NCBI RefSeq assembly: GCF_011440395.1 | Contig: NZ_JAAOIX010000013.1 | Span: 62,001-126,000, forward strand | Direction: 5' to 3' | DNA from: Pseudomaricurvus alcaniphilus | GTDB lineage: Bacteria > Pseudomonadota > Gammaproteobacteria > Pseudomonadales > Cellvibrionaceae | Length of the DNA stretch: 64,000 nt | Part shown: in pieces, positions 29,298-39,650 of the stretch | Layout of the letters: each line of letters opens with the position of its first letter | Numbering within the stretch: the stretch's first letter is position 1 | Made by a program: the position numbers and the translations under genes | Notes under the pieces: model-generated | Database searches by the model: none | Told to the model about the DNA's origin: nothing | What the model saw: the letters and a program-made list of their open reading frames with translations, nothing else

Positions 29298-30290
29298 TTA
29301 CTTAACCTCTTCCCCGTGGGCCTGCTTGTCGGCGTGGTAGGAGGAGCGCACCAGCGGACCACAGGCGGCATGCTTGAAGCCCAACTGTTTCGCCAGCGCC
29401 GAGTACTCCTCAAATTCATCCGGGTGCACATAGCGCTCGACCGGCAAATGCTCCAGTGAGGGCTGCAGATACTGGCCGATGGTGAGCATATCGATATCGT
29501 GCTCACGCATATTGCGCATCACTTCGAAGATCTCCTCTTTGCTCTCACCGAGACCCACCATCAGGCCCGACTTGGTGAGGACATCCGGGCGCCGCCGCTT
29601 GTACTCTTGCAACAGTCGCAGCGACCATTGGTAGTTGGCACCGGGACGAGCCTGGCGGTAGAGGCGTGGCACGGTTTCCAGGTTGTGATTAAACACATCC
29701 GGAGCCTCCTGCTCAAGAATATCCAGCGCCACATCCATGCGCCCGCGGAAGTCCGGGGTCAGTATTTCCACCTGCAACTGGGGCGAGAGCTGGCGCGCCT
29801 CGCGGATGCAGTCGGCAAAATGCTGGGCACCGCCGTCGCGCAAGTCATCCCGGTCCACCGAGGTGATAACCACGTACTTGAGCTGCATATCCGCGATGGC
29901 CCGCGCCAGGCTGGCTGGCTCCTCTGTGTCCAGGGGGTTCGGCTTGCCGTGCCCCACATCGCAAAAGGGACAGCGACGGGTACAGATTTCCCCCATAATC
30001 ATGAAGGTTGCCGTACCGCCGCTGAAACACTCGCTCAGATTGGGGCAGTTGGCCTCTTCACAGACAGTCGCCAGTTTGTTGCTGCGCAGAATTTTCTTGA
30101 TGCGATCCACTTCCGGCGAATTGCCGATGCGCACCCGAATCCAGTCCGGCTTGCGCTTGATTTCGTCGGTGGCAATGACTTTCACCGGTATGCGCTCCAC
30201 CTTATCGCCGTCGCGCAACTTCTCACCCTGTTTCAGGCGCTGACTGCGCTTGACTGGAACCATACTGGTATCTGTTGTACTCAAAGCCAA
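29298..30290 (-). CDS. lipA: Lipoyl synthase
   Basis: 330 residues from TTG 30290 (GGGAGA upstream); ATG 30263 would give 321. It has two Fe-S motifs: the auxiliary cluster [12 protein letters not shown] and the radical-SAM [10 protein letters not shown]. LipA inserts two sulfurs into the octanoyl chain attached to E2 and H proteins. It lies directly downstream of lipB in a ybeD-lipB-lipA row. Confidence 0.97.
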   Translation of the reverse strand: MALSTTDTSMVPVKRSQRLKQGEKLRDGDKVERIPVKVIATDEIKRKPDWIRVRIGNSPEVDRIKKILRSNKLATVCEEANCPNLSECFSGGTATFMIMGEICTRRCPFCDVGHGKPNPLDTEEPASLARAIADMQLKYVVITSVDRDDLRDGGAQHFADCIREARQLSPQLQVEILTPDFRGRMDVALDILEQEAPDVFNHNLETVPRLYRQARPGANYQWSLRLLQEYKRRRPDVLTKSGLMVGLGESKEEIFEVMRNMREHDIDMLTIGQYLQPSLEHLPVERYVHPDEFEEYSALAKQLGFKHAACGPLVRSSYHADKQAHGEEVK

Positions 30291-30298
30291 TCTCCCGA

Positions 30299-31012
30299 CT
30301 AAGGTTTGTTTTCAGTAGCCTGCGGAGCGGCATCCGCATAGCGTTGTAATATTGCCTCTGCATCCCCGGCCGCCACGACATTTTGGTAGCCTGATTGTCG
30401 GGCAAAGTGCTCGGCAATCAACTTCGCCAGTTCGCTCACTGAGCCGGCTCGCGGGTCTGCGCTCAGCTCGCTGGTCTGCACCATCTGCAACCCCTGATAG
30501 CCACAGGGGTTGATGCGCAGGAAATCGCCCAGGTCCATATCGACATTGAGACTGAGGCCGTGATAGCTGCAGCCCTTGCGAATACGAAATCCCAGCGAGG
30601 CAATTTTCGCCTCGTTGACGTAAACGCCGGGTGCATCCGGCTTGGCATAGGCCTCAATGTCGATCTCAGCCAGGGTCGCAATAATGGCGTTTTCAGTTCG
30701 CGTCACCAGGTCCCGAACCCCGAGGCCGTGACGACGAATATCGATCAGCGGGTAGGCCACCAACTGCCCGGGGGCGTGATAGGTAACCTGGCCGCCCCGA
30801 TCCACCTGCACCACCGGAATATCCCCCGGCATTAACAGGTGCTCGGCCTTGCCAGCCTGCCCCTGGGTAAAAACCTTCGGGTGCTCAACCAGCCAAAGCT
30901 CGTCATCCGACCGGGCATCGCGGCAGTCGGTGTAGTTGGACATGGCCCGCCACACTGGATAGTAATCCTGTAGCCCCAGGGTCCGGGCCACCAGCTGGGA
31001 CTGCGGTTGCAT
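30299..31012 (-). CDS. lipB: Lipoyl(octanoyl) transferase
   Basis: 237 residues from ATG 31012, which is placed 5 bases after GAGG; GTG 31018 is an alternative. The LipB signature [17 protein letters not shown] and the nucleophile Cys in NPCGYQG are present. LipB moves octanoate from acyl carrier protein to lipoyl domains, giving the substrate of LipA. It lies between ybeD and lipA. Confidence 0.96.
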   Translation of the reverse strand: MQPQSQLVARTLGLQDYYPVWRAMSNYTDCRDARSDDELWLVEHPKVFTQGQAGKAEHLLMPGDIPVVQVDRGGQVTYHAPGQLVAYPLIDIRRHGLGVRDLVTRTENAIIATLAEIDIEAYAKPDAPGVYVNEAKIASLGFRIRKGCSYHGLSLNVDMDLGDFLRINPCGYQGLQMVQTSELSADPRAGSVSELAKLIAEHFARQSGYQNVVAAGDAEAILQRYADAAPQATENKP

Positions 31013-31019
31013 CGTCACC

Positions 31020-31310
31020 TCAGAGGACCATCTTGGTCTGGCTGTTGGAGCGCAGGTCTTCGTGCAGCGACTGCAACTGCTCCACCCCGGTGGCGGTAAT
31101 AAAAAAGGTTATCGACTGGAAGCGGCCATTGCGACTGGCTTTGATACTGATACGCGTCTGGTCGAGGCCTGGCGCGTGACGTTCCATAACCTCGATGGCA
31201 AACTGCTGGAAATCAGTGCCGGCATCCCCCATCACCTTGACGGGGTAGTCCTCACAGGGAAACTCTATTTTTGGCGCCTCCTGGGAGGCGGGTTTAACTG
31301 CATCAGCCAT
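31020..31310 (-). CDS. ybeD: YbeD / UPF0250 (DUF493) small protein
   Basis: 96 residues from ATG 31310; an upstream TTG (31319) is less likely. The fold resembles an ACT or ferredoxin-like alpha-beta domain, with the family segments [13 protein letters not shown] and [15 protein letters not shown]. The gene is nearly always found between dacA and lipB in gammaproteobacteria, as here. A regulatory role has been proposed because of the fold, without firm proof. Confidence 0.93.
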   Translation of the reverse strand: MADAVKPASQEAPKIEFPCEDYPVKVMGDAGTDFQQFAIEVMERHAPGLDQTRISIKASRNGRFQSITFFITATGVEQLQSLHEDLRSNSQTKMVL

Positions 31311-31393
31311 GCGAATCAACGGTTAGTTCAAGACCCGCTGATTATAACCCGGACCGGCACCGGGACGCGAGAATTCCGCCCCGGCAGGCCTGG

Positions 31394-32551
31394 TCAACTG
31401 AACAGGTTGAGGAAAAACAGTACGATCATATCCCAGAGGCGAGCAAACAGCCCGGCTTGCTCAACCCCTTCCACGGCGATCAACGGCACATCCACCAGAG
31501 TCTCGCCAGCCAGGCTAACGGTCAGGTTGCCGAGCACCTGTCCGGCACTGAACGGTGCCTTGATCACCTCGTCGATATGCAGTTCAGCCTGCAGGTCGTC
31601 GGCACTGCCGCGGGGAATGGTGAGAAACAGGTCATCGGCGATGGTCAGCTTGACCGAATCCTGCTTGCCGGCCCACACCCGTGAGTCGCCCAACTCCATC
31701 CCGGCGGTGTACAACTTGTGGGTCTGGAACCAGCGAAAACCGTAATCGAGCAGGCTCTGGGACTCCGAGGCCCGGCCCTCATCGGAGCGCGCTCCCATAA
31801 CCACCGAGATCAGCCGCATTCCGTTGCGCTCGGCCGACGCCACCAGGCAAAACCCGGCCTCTTCGGTGTGCCCGGTTTTCAAACCGTCCACGCTGCTGTC
31901 GCGAAACAGCAGCCGATTGCGATTGGGCTGGTTGATGCCGTTGTACTTGAAGTACTTTTCCGCGTAGAGCTTGTAGTGGTCGGGATAGTCATAGATCAGC
32001 GCCCGGGCCAACAAGGCCAGGTCGCGGGCCGTGGTCAAATGACCCTCGGCGGGCCAGCCGGTGGCGTTTTTATACACCGTGTTGCGCATACCGAGCAGCT
32101 CCGCCTGCTGGTTCATCACATCGACAAACGCCTTTTCACTGCCCGCCACACGCTCCGCCAGCGCCACGCTGGCATCGTTGCCCGACTGCACAATAACACC
32201 GCGCAGCAAGTCCTTGACCGGCACCTGGGTGCCCTCCCGGACAAACATCTTCGAACCGCCCATGCGCCAGGCCTTGACACTGATATCCACCGGGTCATCT
32301 TCGCCCAAAGTGCCTTTCGCGATTTCCGCCGACACCAGGTAGCTGGTCATCATTTTGGTCAGGCTGGCTGGCGGCAGTTGCTGATCGGCATTCTGCTCCA
32401 CCAGTACTTTACCCGTATCGCCATCCAGCAGCAGGTAAGCGCTGGCTGCCAGTTGCGGCGGGGCAGGGATCATCACGTTGGCCGAGGCATTCACCATCAG
32501 CAAGCCGAGAGTAAGGAAAACGAGGGTTTGGGTAAATTTGCTGCTCAACAT
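31394..32551 (-). CDS. dacA: D-alanyl-D-alanine carboxypeptidase (PBP5/6 family)
   Basis: 385 residues from ATG 32551, giving a Sec signal peptide (LVFLTLGLLMVNASA). The active-site motifs are SLTK, SGN (QSGNDAS) and KTG (LKTGHT). A C-terminal beta domain ends in an amphipathic membrane anchor (LFARLWDMIVLFFLNLFS). It trims the terminal D-Ala of peptidoglycan stem peptides. It sits in the elongasome cluster after rlpA. Confidence 0.97.
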   Translation of the reverse strand: MLSSKFTQTLVFLTLGLLMVNASANVMIPAPPQLAASAYLLLDGDTGKVLVEQNADQQLPPASLTKMMTSYLVSAEIAKGTLGEDDPVDISVKAWRMGGSKMFVREGTQVPVKDLLRGVIVQSGNDASVALAERVAGSEKAFVDVMNQQAELLGMRNTVYKNATGWPAEGHLTTARDLALLARALIYDYPDHYKLYAEKYFKYNGINQPNRNRLLFRDSSVDGLKTGHTEEAGFCLVASAERNGMRLISVVMGARSDEGRASESQSLLDYGFRWFQTHKLYTAGMELGDSRVWAGKQDSVKLTIADDLFLTIPRGSADDLQAELHIDEVIKAPFSAGQVLGNLTVSLAGETLVDVPLIAVEGVEQAGLFARLWDMIVLFFLNLFS

Positions 32552-32668
32552 AAATCTCAATTGTCTATCCAAAGGCGATGGCGCTGTCGGCGCCGTAAAG
32601 GTGTCGCGGTCGCGGTAACGACCGCCGGATGACCCGCAGGCCAGTACTCAGGTCACGCTGCTGCGACC

Positions 32669-33559
32669 TCAATCGTAAATAATATGCGGTGCCGGCATCT
32701 CATTGCGCTCCAGCTGCTGGCGAATATCCATCAGCGCCAGGTTGTCCGCAATGGGCCCGATCCGCACCCGGTAGAGCTTGTCCTTGCGCGGCGCAGAGAC
32801 AAAAACCGGTAAACTGGTCAGGCCGGCGATGCGCTGGCGCACACTTTCTGCAGCGCTGGGTGAGGCAAATGCCCCGGCCTGTAAAAAAGTATTTGCCGGT
32901 AACTTGTAACCCGCCGCATATTCCGGCGCCGGCAATTCTTCATTGCGGCTGGCCAGCACAGTGGGTTGCGGTTGCGGCTGCGCTATCGCGGTGGCGGTGG
33001 TGGTAGCAGCGGGAGTCGCGGTGCCGATATTCTGGCCCGGCTCCACCACTTCGATCCTGACCGGCGCCGTGCCGTGCTTGAGAAAGCCCAGTTTACTGGC
33101 CCCGGCATAGGTCAGGTCGATGATCCGATCGTGCAGAAAAGGGCCGCGATCATTGACCCGTACCACCACTTGCCGACCATTTTGCAAATTGGTCACGCGC
33201 ACATAGCTCGGTATCGGCAGGGTCTTGTGGGCGGCGGTCATACCGTACATGCTGTAAAGCTCGCCGTTGGATGTCTGCCGACCGTGAAACTTGGTGCCAT
33301 ACCAGGAGGCGACCCCCTCCTGGGTAAAGCCAGTGCTGTCTTCCATGACCCAATAGGTTTTACCCATAACGGTGTAGGGGCTTTTATTGCCCGCCGGGCC
33401 GCGCACTTCCTCGCGCGGCACCGCATCGGGAATATGGGAGACATCCACCGGCCGGGCCGGGCCGCCATCGCTCACTTCACGACTGGTAAACGAACACCCG
33501 GCCAGCAACACAAGCCCTGCCAGCCACAGCAGTCCAATGATTCGCAATCTACCCACCAC
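32669..33559 (-). CDS. rlpA: Septal ring lytic transglycosylase RlpA, lipoprotein
   Basis: 296 residues from GTG 33559, one base after the mltB stop. The lipobox LLAGC places Cys22 as the lipidated residue. A double-psi beta-barrel carries the RlpA motif GVASWYGTKFHGRQTSNGE and a downstream VRVNDRGPF with the catalytic Asp. A linker leads to a C-terminal SPOR domain (about 220-296) that binds denuded glycan at the septum. Confidence 0.96.
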   Translation of the reverse strand: MVGRLRIIGLLWLAGLVLLAGCSFTSREVSDGGPARPVDVSHIPDAVPREEVRGPAGNKSPYTVMGKTYWVMEDSTGFTQEGVASWYGTKFHGRQTSNGELYSMYGMTAAHKTLPIPSYVRVTNLQNGRQVVVRVNDRGPFLHDRIIDLTYAGASKLGFLKHGTAPVRIEVVEPGQNIGTATPAATTTATAIAQPQPQPTVLASRNEELPAPEYAAGYKLPANTFLQAGAFASPSAAESVRQRIAGLTSLPVFVSAPRKDKLYRVRIGPIADNLALMDIRQQLERNEMPAPHIIYD

Positions 33560-33560
33560 C

Positions 33561-34583
33561 TTATTTCGCCCCCACTGTGGCGGACTCTGCCCGCTCGCGT
33601 ATAGCCTGACTCAATTCATACACCGCCAGGGCGTACAGCTCGCTGTGATTATACCGGGTAATGACGTAAAAGTTGTGCAAGCCGAGCCAGTATTCTGTCC
33701 CCCCGTCACCTTGCAGCTGCATCGCCCGGGCCGGCATGTCCGCTGCCAGCGCCAGGTTGGCGTTAAAGCCCTGCTCGCGCAGCTGGGCAACGGTATGGCG
33801 CGGCCGCAGTTCCGGCACAAAGATATCCCGGTTGTGAGCGCCGCTGACAGTAGCGGGAACCGCCACCGCTTCGCCGGAGCGCCAGCCGTGGCGGACAAAG
33901 TAGTTGGCGACGCTGGCGATGGCATCCTCTTCGTTGCTCCAGATATCCACCAGGCCATCACCATCGTAATCGACCGCGTAGGCGCGATAGCTGGAGGGCA
34001 TAAACTGGCCGTAACCCATGGCCCCGGCGTAGGACCCTTGCAGACTCAAGGGGTCGCGCCCCTGCTCCCGGGCCAACAGCAAAAACTGTTTCAATTCCTT
34101 GCTAAAAAACGCACTGCGGCTGGGGTAGTCGAACGCCAGGGTGGTGAGCGCGTCCATGACCCGATAGTTGCCCCGGTACTGGCCGTAGAGTGTTTCCACG
34201 CCGATGATCGCGACGATTATTTCCGCCGGCACCCCGGTTTGTTGCGCCACCCGCGCCAGCGCCTGGCGCCTGCTCTGCCAGAACTCAACGCCTTTTTCAA
34301 TCCGCGTCGGGGTCAGGAAGATCGAGCGATACTGGCCCCAGGTCTTGGTTTTTTCCGCCGGCCGGGACATGGCGTCGATAATGGCTTGCTTCTTTTCTGC
34401 CTGGGCAAACCAGCTGCGCAGTTGCTGCGCTTCAAAGCCATGTTCTGCCACCATTTCCCGCATCAATTCCTTCGCTGCCGGATGCTCGGCGTAACTGCCA
34501 CTCGCTCCACCAGCGGGCAGCCACAAGGCGAGCGCCAACACCAGGCCAAACTTCAGTTGTTCCAGACTAGGCAATCCCATCAT
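33561..34583 (-). CDS. mltB: Lytic murein transglycosylase B
   Basis: 340 residues. A signal-type hydrophobic N-terminus without a clear lipobox (LVLALALWLPAGGASG) suggests a soluble periplasmic SltB-like form. The catalytic Glu is in IIGVETLYGQYRG, and AMGYGQFMPSSYRAYAVDYDGDG is the family core. It cleaves glycan strands to 1,6-anhydro ends. The ribosome site AAGGAG abuts the first of two Met codons, so the second (34580) may be used. Confidence 0.95.
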   Translation of the reverse strand: MMGLPSLEQLKFGLVLALALWLPAGGASGSYAEHPAAKELMREMVAEHGFEAQQLRSWFAQAEKKQAIIDAMSRPAEKTKTWGQYRSIFLTPTRIEKGVEFWQSRRQALARVAQQTGVPAEIIVAIIGVETLYGQYRGNYRVMDALTTLAFDYPSRSAFFSKELKQFLLLAREQGRDPLSLQGSYAGAMGYGQFMPSSYRAYAVDYDGDGLVDIWSNEEDAIASVANYFVRHGWRSGEAVAVPATVSGAHNRDIFVPELRPRHTVAQLREQGFNANLALAADMPARAMQLQGDGGTEYWLGLHNFYVITRYNHSELYALAVYELSQAIRERAESATVGAK

Positions 34584-35015
34584 CTCCTTTTTTAAACTCG
34601 ATTGTTCAAACTGTTGCTTTTAATCACTGGCTTTAAACCCCTGGACTAACCTGGCTACCCTGTGAATTGGCCAGCTATCGGCTTGAGCAGACATATATGC
34701 ATTGTTGTCCTTGGGGCAGCAACTCTTCTCCCGGCCTGGCTCCAGGGGCTTGCTTTCAAGACTCGCCGTCAACCCATCCATGGGGGCTCCACGACAGCAT
34801 CCCTGCTGTCGAGGGTCTTGAAAACAAGCCCCTGAAACCAGACCTACCATCGTGCCAACTGAAAGACGTTTCGCTTCGATGGCAATTAGCTGGGCTCAAA
34901 ATCCGGCCCATGGCATTTCTCCAACACCTTCTCGCAATGCTTTTTCTGTCCAAACCCGGTTTGACTGAATCCGGGCCAATTAATTCCGCCATCGGCAAAG
35001 CCGGCCGGGGCCGGT
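34584..35015. other. mltB-rodA intergenic region (432 bp)
   Basis: It is dominated by an inverted-repeat element at 34743-34834. The remainder has no motif I can name. Open frames on both strands across the element arise from its palindromic, stop-poor sequence, and I do not count them as genes. Confidence 0.6.
34743..34834. repeat. 92-bp inverted-repeat element with an inner hairpin
   Basis: Arm CAGGGGCTTGCTTTCAAGAC (34743-34762) pairs with 34815-34834 at 19 of 20 positions; weaker pairing extends outwards to about 34733 and 34845. Inside lies a perfect 8-bp hairpin, CGACAGCA (34792-34799) and TGCTGTCG (34804-34811), and a CCATGG-centred palindrome at 34777-34783. It looks like a dispersed genomic repeat, not a terminator. 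Confidence 0.8.
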
Positions 35016-36164
35016 TTAACCGACACTGACCTTGCGCTGCTCGGTGCTGATTGCCATCAACATGCCAAACCCCATCATCAGCGTGACGATGGAGGTTCCC
35101 CCGTGGCTCACCAGTGGCAGCGGCACGCCCACAACTGGCAACAGCCCTGACACCATACCGATGTTAACAAATACATAAATAAAAAACGTGAAGGTGATAC
35201 TGCCGGCCAACAATCGGCCAAACGAGGATTGCGCGCGGGAGGCTATCAGCAGACCCCGGCCAATGATCCAGAAGTACAACCCCATCAGCAACAGCACTCC
35301 CACCAGCCCGAACTCTTCCGCCAGTACCGCGATAATGAAATCGGTGTGGCTCTCGGGGAGAAAATTCAGCTGCGACTGGGTGCCGTTAAGCCAGCCTTTG
35401 CCGTAGACGCCACCGGACCCGATCGCGGTCTTCGACTGGATAATATTCCAGCCGGCCCCCAACTTGTCCGCCTCCGGGTTTAACATGGTCAGGATTCGCT
35501 GTTTCTGGTAATCCCGCAAGACAAACACCCAGAAGGGCCAGGCACTGGCAATCATGAGGCCCAGGGCGGTGAAAATATAGCCCCAGCGCAAACCGGAGAA
35601 AAATAACACCAGCAGACCGGAGGTTGCTATCAGCAGCGAAGTTCCCAGGTCTGGCTGGCGCATGATCAATACTGTGGGGATGCCAATCAATAACATTGCC
35701 CACACTACATGCCTGAAAGCGGGGGGTAATATTCGCCGCGACAGATAGCTGGCCAGCGCCAGCGGGACCGCCAGCTTCAAAATTTCCGAGGGCTGAAAGC
35801 GAAACCCTCCAAGGCTCAGCCAGCGCTGGGCACCTTTTGCGCCCACCCCCATAAACAGCACCAGCACTAACAGCACCACACCCGCCATAAACAACCAGGG
35901 TGCCCAGTACTCCAGCAGATGCAGCCTGACCTGGGCCACGGCAAACATCACCCCGTAGGCGAGCAGGAAAAACACCGACTGGCGCTGCAGGTAATGCAGG
36001 TCCTGGCCGCTGGCGCTGTACAGAACCACAAGGCCGTAGAGCGTTATTAGCAGCAAGCCGAGCAACAACGGCAAATCGATATGGCAGCGCTGCAACAGGC
36101 TTTCCGGCCGCCGCAAGTCGCGACTGGCTTCCGGCATACGCCGTTGAAAATCACTGGTCTTCAA
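35016..36164 (-). CDS. rodA: Peptidoglycan glycosyltransferase RodA (SEDS family)
   Basis: 382 residues with ten predicted membrane helices and the SEDS motifs GAKGAQRWLSLG, QPDLGTS and the C-terminal SHGGTSIV. RodA polymerises glycan strands with PBP2 during elongation. Its ATG overlaps the mrdA stop by four bases, so the two partner enzymes are translationally coupled. Confidence 0.97.
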   Translation of the reverse strand: MKTSDFQRRMPEASRDLRRPESLLQRCHIDLPLLLGLLLITLYGLVVLYSASGQDLHYLQRQSVFFLLAYGVMFAVAQVRLHLLEYWAPWLFMAGVVLLVLVLFMGVGAKGAQRWLSLGGFRFQPSEILKLAVPLALASYLSRRILPPAFRHVVWAMLLIGIPTVLIMRQPDLGTSLLIATSGLLVLFFSGLRWGYIFTALGLMIASAWPFWVFVLRDYQKQRILTMLNPEADKLGAGWNIIQSKTAIGSGGVYGKGWLNGTQSQLNFLPESHTDFIIAVLAEEFGLVGVLLLMGLYFWIIGRGLLIASRAQSSFGRLLAGSITFTFFIYVFVNIGMVSGLLPVVGVPLPLVSHGGTSIVTLMMGFGMLMAISTEQRKVSVG

Positions 36165-38050
36165 AATATTCTCGCATCGCTTTCTGCCCCGCGGACCAGC
36201 TGCTCGCTGTCCCGCAACTGCAATTGCATATACTTGTCGATTACCTGGCGAGCCACCAGGGCGGCCTTGGAGCTTTTCTCGCCGTTTTCCACAATCACTG
36301 CCACGGCTATCTGCGGCTGCTCCAGCGGGGCGAAAGCCACGAACAGGGCGTGATCGCGCTGCCGCTCGCGCAGTGCCTCCGAGTCATACTTCTCTCCCTG
36401 GGCAATCCCCACCACCTGGGCGGTACCGGTTTTACCCGCCATGCGATAACCCAGCCCCTTGTTGATAACCTGGGCCGTGCCGCGCGCTCCGTGCACGACA
36501 TTTTCCATCGCCTCGAAGACTGCATCCCAGTGACGGCTGTCCACGCTATCCAGCGTGGTGGATTTTTCCTCGGTCAAGGTGTTGCCGATCGCCGCTACCA
36601 GGCGCGGCTGGATAAAACGCCCGCGACTGGCGAGAGTGGCCGTCATGGACGCCAACTGCAGCGGCGTAGTCAGTGAAAACCCTTGCCCGATACCTACGTT
36701 GACCGTATCCCCCGGATACCAGGCCAGCCCCATGGCCCCCCGCTTCCATGCCCTGGAGGGCCAGATACCCGCGCGCTCGCTGGGGATATCTATGCCGGTG
36801 CGACTGCCCAGGGCAAAGCGGGAGCCGAAGTCGTGCAGGCCGTCTATACCCAGCCGGTAGGCCATATCATAGAAGTAGGTATCACAGGATTCGGTAATGG
36901 CCTGCAACATATCGACCCGGGTGCCGTGGCCGTGGCGCTTCCAGTCGCGATAGAGCCGCTCGTCCCCTTTCAGCTTGAAGAAGCCCGGATCATAAACAGT
37001 GGACGTTAAAGTAATCACCTTGTGGTGGAGGCCACCGAGGGCGAGCATCGGCTTGATGGTGGAGCCGGGCGGGTACTGTCCCTGGATGGTGCGATCAAAC
37101 AGCGGTAAATCCAGGGATTCATTGAGCTGCCGGAAGTCACGGTGACTGATGCCGGTAACAAACAGGTTGGGGTTATAACTGGGCGCACTCACCATGGCCA
37201 GCACCCCGCCGTTGTTAACATCCAGCGCAACTACCGCGCCGCGGCGACCGTCCAGCGCAGCCACTGCTTCCCGTTGCAGCTCGGTATCGAGGAACAGGCG
37301 CAGGTTTTCGCCCGGCTGGGGTGAAATTTGCTCCAGCACCCGCAACACCCGGCCGCGCGCGTTGGTTTCCACGTACTGATAGCCCACGGTTCCCAGCAGG
37401 GTATCTTCGTATTGCCGCTCCAACCCTATTTTACCAATCGTATGGGTGCCGCTGTAGCGATGAAATTGCTCGTCATCGAAACCGGCCAGTTCGCGGTCAT
37501 TGATGCGGCCCACATAGCCCACCGAGTGCGCGTACAGGTCCTGCATGGGGTAGTCCCGCACCAGCTGTGCGGACACGGTAACCCCGGGCAGGTGGTATTC
37601 GTGCACCGCCAGCCGGGCAATTTCCGCCTCCGTCAGCCGAAAGGTCAGGGGCACCGCCTCAAACGGGCGCCGGCGTTGCTGCAGGCGCTTTTCAAAACCC
37701 TCCAGGTCTTCCGCGTTGATCTCGACCAGCTCTGCCAACAAGGCCAGGGTAGCGTCGAGATCATCGACCTGCTCTTTGATGATTGCCAGGGTGTAACTGG
37801 GCCGGTTGTCGGCCAACAGCAAACCGCGGCGATCCATAATAAGGCCCCGCGTCGGCGGCAGGGCCTGCACCTGAACCCGGTTGCGATCCGACTCAGTGAC
37901 GTAATCCTGGTAGTTGACCACCTGCAGGTTATACAGACGGTAGAACAGCAAGCCAAACAACAACAGCGTGCCCAATGCGGCCAGCAAAAGGCGGCGATTT
38001 ATGATTCTCGCTTCCTTGTAGTGGTCTTTTAAATGCTGGTGTTCATGCAT
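36161..38050 (-). CDS. mrdA: Penicillin-binding protein 2 (elongation-specific transpeptidase)
   Basis: 629 residues. One N-terminal membrane helix (LLLAALGTLLLFGLLFYRLYNL) is followed by a pedestal domain and the transpeptidase domain with SxxK (GSTIKPM), SxD-type ESCDTYFYD and AGKTGTAQV. It cross-links new wall made by RodA. It is first in the mrdA-rodA-mltB-rlpA-dacA series. Confidence 0.97.
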   Translation of the reverse strand: MHEHQHLKDHYKEARIINRRLLLAALGTLLLFGLLFYRLYNLQVVNYQDYVTESDRNRVQVQALPPTRGLIMDRRGLLLADNRPSYTLAIIKEQVDDLDATLALLAELVEINAEDLEGFEKRLQQRRRPFEAVPLTFRLTEAEIARLAVHEYHLPGVTVSAQLVRDYPMQDLYAHSVGYVGRINDRELAGFDDEQFHRYSGTHTIGKIGLERQYEDTLLGTVGYQYVETNARGRVLRVLEQISPQPGENLRLFLDTELQREAVAALDGRRGAVVALDVNNGGVLAMVSAPSYNPNLFVTGISHRDFRQLNESLDLPLFDRTIQGQYPPGSTIKPMLALGGLHHKVITLTSTVYDPGFFKLKGDERLYRDWKRHGHGTRVDMLQAITESCDTYFYDMAYRLGIDGLHDFGSRFALGSRTGIDIPSERAGIWPSRAWKRGAMGLAWYPGDTVNVGIGQGFSLTTPLQLASMTATLASRGRFIQPRLVAAIGNTLTEEKSTTLDSVDSRHWDAVFEAMENVVHGARGTAQVINKGLGYRMAGKTGTAQVVGIAQGEKYDSEALRERQRDHALFVAFAPLEQPQIAVAVIVENGEKSSKAALVARQVIDKYMQLQLRDSEQLVRGAESDARIF

Positions 38051-38145
38051 GGGGAGCTAGTTTCGACAGGAAAAACGACAGCTGCGGCAAAGCGGCTAAA
38101 TTTCAGGGCCGAATTGTATTGGCTTTAAGCCACAGTTCACAGTGA

Positions 38146-38613
38146 TTACTTGTGATAAGGGTGATTATTGAGAATAGACCAGGCCCGGTACAACTGCTCG
38201 ATCAACACGATACGTACCAGCGGGTGGGGCAAGGTCAGCGCCGACAGCGACCATTTCGCATCTGCCCGGGCCAGACATGCCGGCGCCAGGCCATCCGGGC
38301 CGCCGATCAGGATACTGTAATTGCTGTGACTCATTGACCAATTGGCAAAGTTGGCAGCCAGCTTTTCGGTGCTCCAGGGCCTGCCTAATACATCCAGTGC
38401 AATGATCAGGTCCCCCTTGGGAATGGCCGCCAGCATCTGCTCACCCTCCCGCGCAATGGCCTTGTCCGTGGAGCTGCTTTTGCCCCGCGGGCCGAGCGGC
38501 AGTTCCTGTAATTCAACACTGAACTCCCGCGGCAGGCGCTTGCTGTACTCGGCGTAACCGGCCTCCACCCACGCCGGCATGCGCGCGCCAATGGCGATGA
38601 TCTTGATTCGCAT
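38146..38613 (-). CDS. rlmH: 23S rRNA pseudouridine-1915 N3-methyltransferase RlmH
   Basis: 155 residues, the typical length. The SPOUT knot carries IGGPDGL and the C-terminal [18 protein letters not shown]. The substrate is pseudouridine 1915 in helix 69 of 23S rRNA, with S-adenosylmethionine as donor. It lies 15 bases after rsfS. Confidence 0.97.
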   Translation of the reverse strand: MRIKIIAIGARMPAWVEAGYAEYSKRLPREFSVELQELPLGPRGKSSSTDKAIAREGEQMLAAIPKGDLIIALDVLGRPWSTEKLAANFANWSMSHSNYSILIGGPDGLAPACLARADAKWSLSALTLPHPLVRIVLIEQLYRAWSILNNHPYHK

Positions 38614-38627
38614 AAGAATGCCCGGGA

Positions 38628-38975
38628 TTACTCGCTATCGCTGCTGCGACTGCCAGGCTCCATGCTCCAGAGTTTTTCCAGATCGTAAAAACCGCGGGTG
38701 GCCGGCATCATCACGTGCACCACGGTATCGCCGAAGTCCGCCAGCACCCACTCACCGCTGTCGAGCCCTTCGACCCCGATCGCGGCAATGCCTCGATCCT
38801 TGGCCTCCTGCACCACATTGGAGGCCAGCGATTTCACGTGCCGGTTGGAAGTACCGCTGGCAATAATGAGGGTGTCCATGATATCCGACAGCTCACTCAC
38901 ATCGAGACAGACGATATCCTTACCCTTGAGGTCTTCCAGCGCATCAACAATGATCTTGTTTAATTCATTTGGCAT
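38628..38975 (-). CDS. rsfS: Ribosomal silencing factor RsfS
   Basis: 115 residues of the Iojap family with [28 protein letters not shown] and [15 protein letters not shown]. It binds uL14 and blocks subunit joining when nutrients fall. With hpf it makes two ribosome-silencing genes in this window. It follows nadD after 18 bases, the conserved order. Confidence 0.96.
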   Translation of the reverse strand: MPNELNKIIVDALEDLKGKDIVCLDVSELSDIMDTLIIASGTSNRHVKSLASNVVQEAKDRGIAAIGVEGLDSGEWVLADFGDTVVHVMMPATRGFYDLEKLWSMEPGSRSSDSE

Positions 38976-38993
38976 TAATAATTATCGTCCTTT

Positions 38994-39629
38994 CTAACGG
39001 TACAGTTGATTGTTTTTAATAAAGCTCCAGACACTGTCGGGAACCAGGAACTGGGCGCTGTAACCGGCCGCGATAGCGGCCCGGATACTGGTCGCCGAAA
39101 TATCCAGCATGGTGGCGTCTGCCAGCACCAGCGCCCCTGCGGGTGCCTGCCGCAATTGGGTCGGCGCTGCCAGCCTCGCCCGCATCCAACTGGCCAGCGG
39201 CTCCTCTGCCGGCGGCTGCCAGCCGGGCCGCCCGACCACCACCAGGTGGGCGTAGTCCAGCAAGTCGCGCCAGCGGTGCCAGAGATGAAAGGTCGCCAGG
39301 GAATCCATCCCCACACACCAGCAGAGGGATACCTCCGGCCCCAGCTCGCAGCGCAGCTCGGCCAGGGTATCCACGGAATAGGAGGGGCTGCTGCGGCGCA
39401 ACTCGCGCCCGTCGACGCTCAATTGCGGACACGACTCCAGCGCCGCCTCTACCATAGCCAGGCGCTGGCTGCTGCTGCGTCCGGGGACATCCCGGTGCGG
39501 TGGCTGGTGGCAGGGCAGCAGCCGCATTTCGTCCAACTGCAGGCGCTGCTGCAACTCCAGCGCCATCCGCAGGTGACCATTGTGCACCGGATCGAAGGTG
39601 CCGCCAAACAGGCCAATTATCCGGCGCAC
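38994..39629 (-). CDS. nadD: Nicotinate-nucleotide adenylyltransferase
   Basis: 211 residues. The nucleotidyltransferase motif GGTFDPVHNGHLRMA is near the start and the ISATSIRAAI (SSTxxR type) near the end. It makes deamido-NAD from nicotinate mononucleotide and ATP. The gene starts 21 bases after the proA stop. Confidence 0.96.
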   Translation of the reverse strand: MRRIIGLFGGTFDPVHNGHLRMALELQQRLQLDEMRLLPCHQPPHRDVPGRSSSQRLAMVEAALESCPQLSVDGRELRRSSPSYSVDTLAELRCELGPEVSLCWCVGMDSLATFHLWHRWRDLLDYAHLVVVGRPGWQPPAEEPLASWMRARLAAPTQLRQAPAGALVLADATMLDISATSIRAAIAAGYSAQFLVPDSVWSFIKNNQLYR

Positions 39630-39650
39630 AGCACCCCCACGCGAACGCGA

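Noticed and set aside
34620-35029. Open frames on both strands across the inverted-repeat element
   Set aside because: They mirror each other through the palindrome and lack ribosome sites; treated as repeat sequence.
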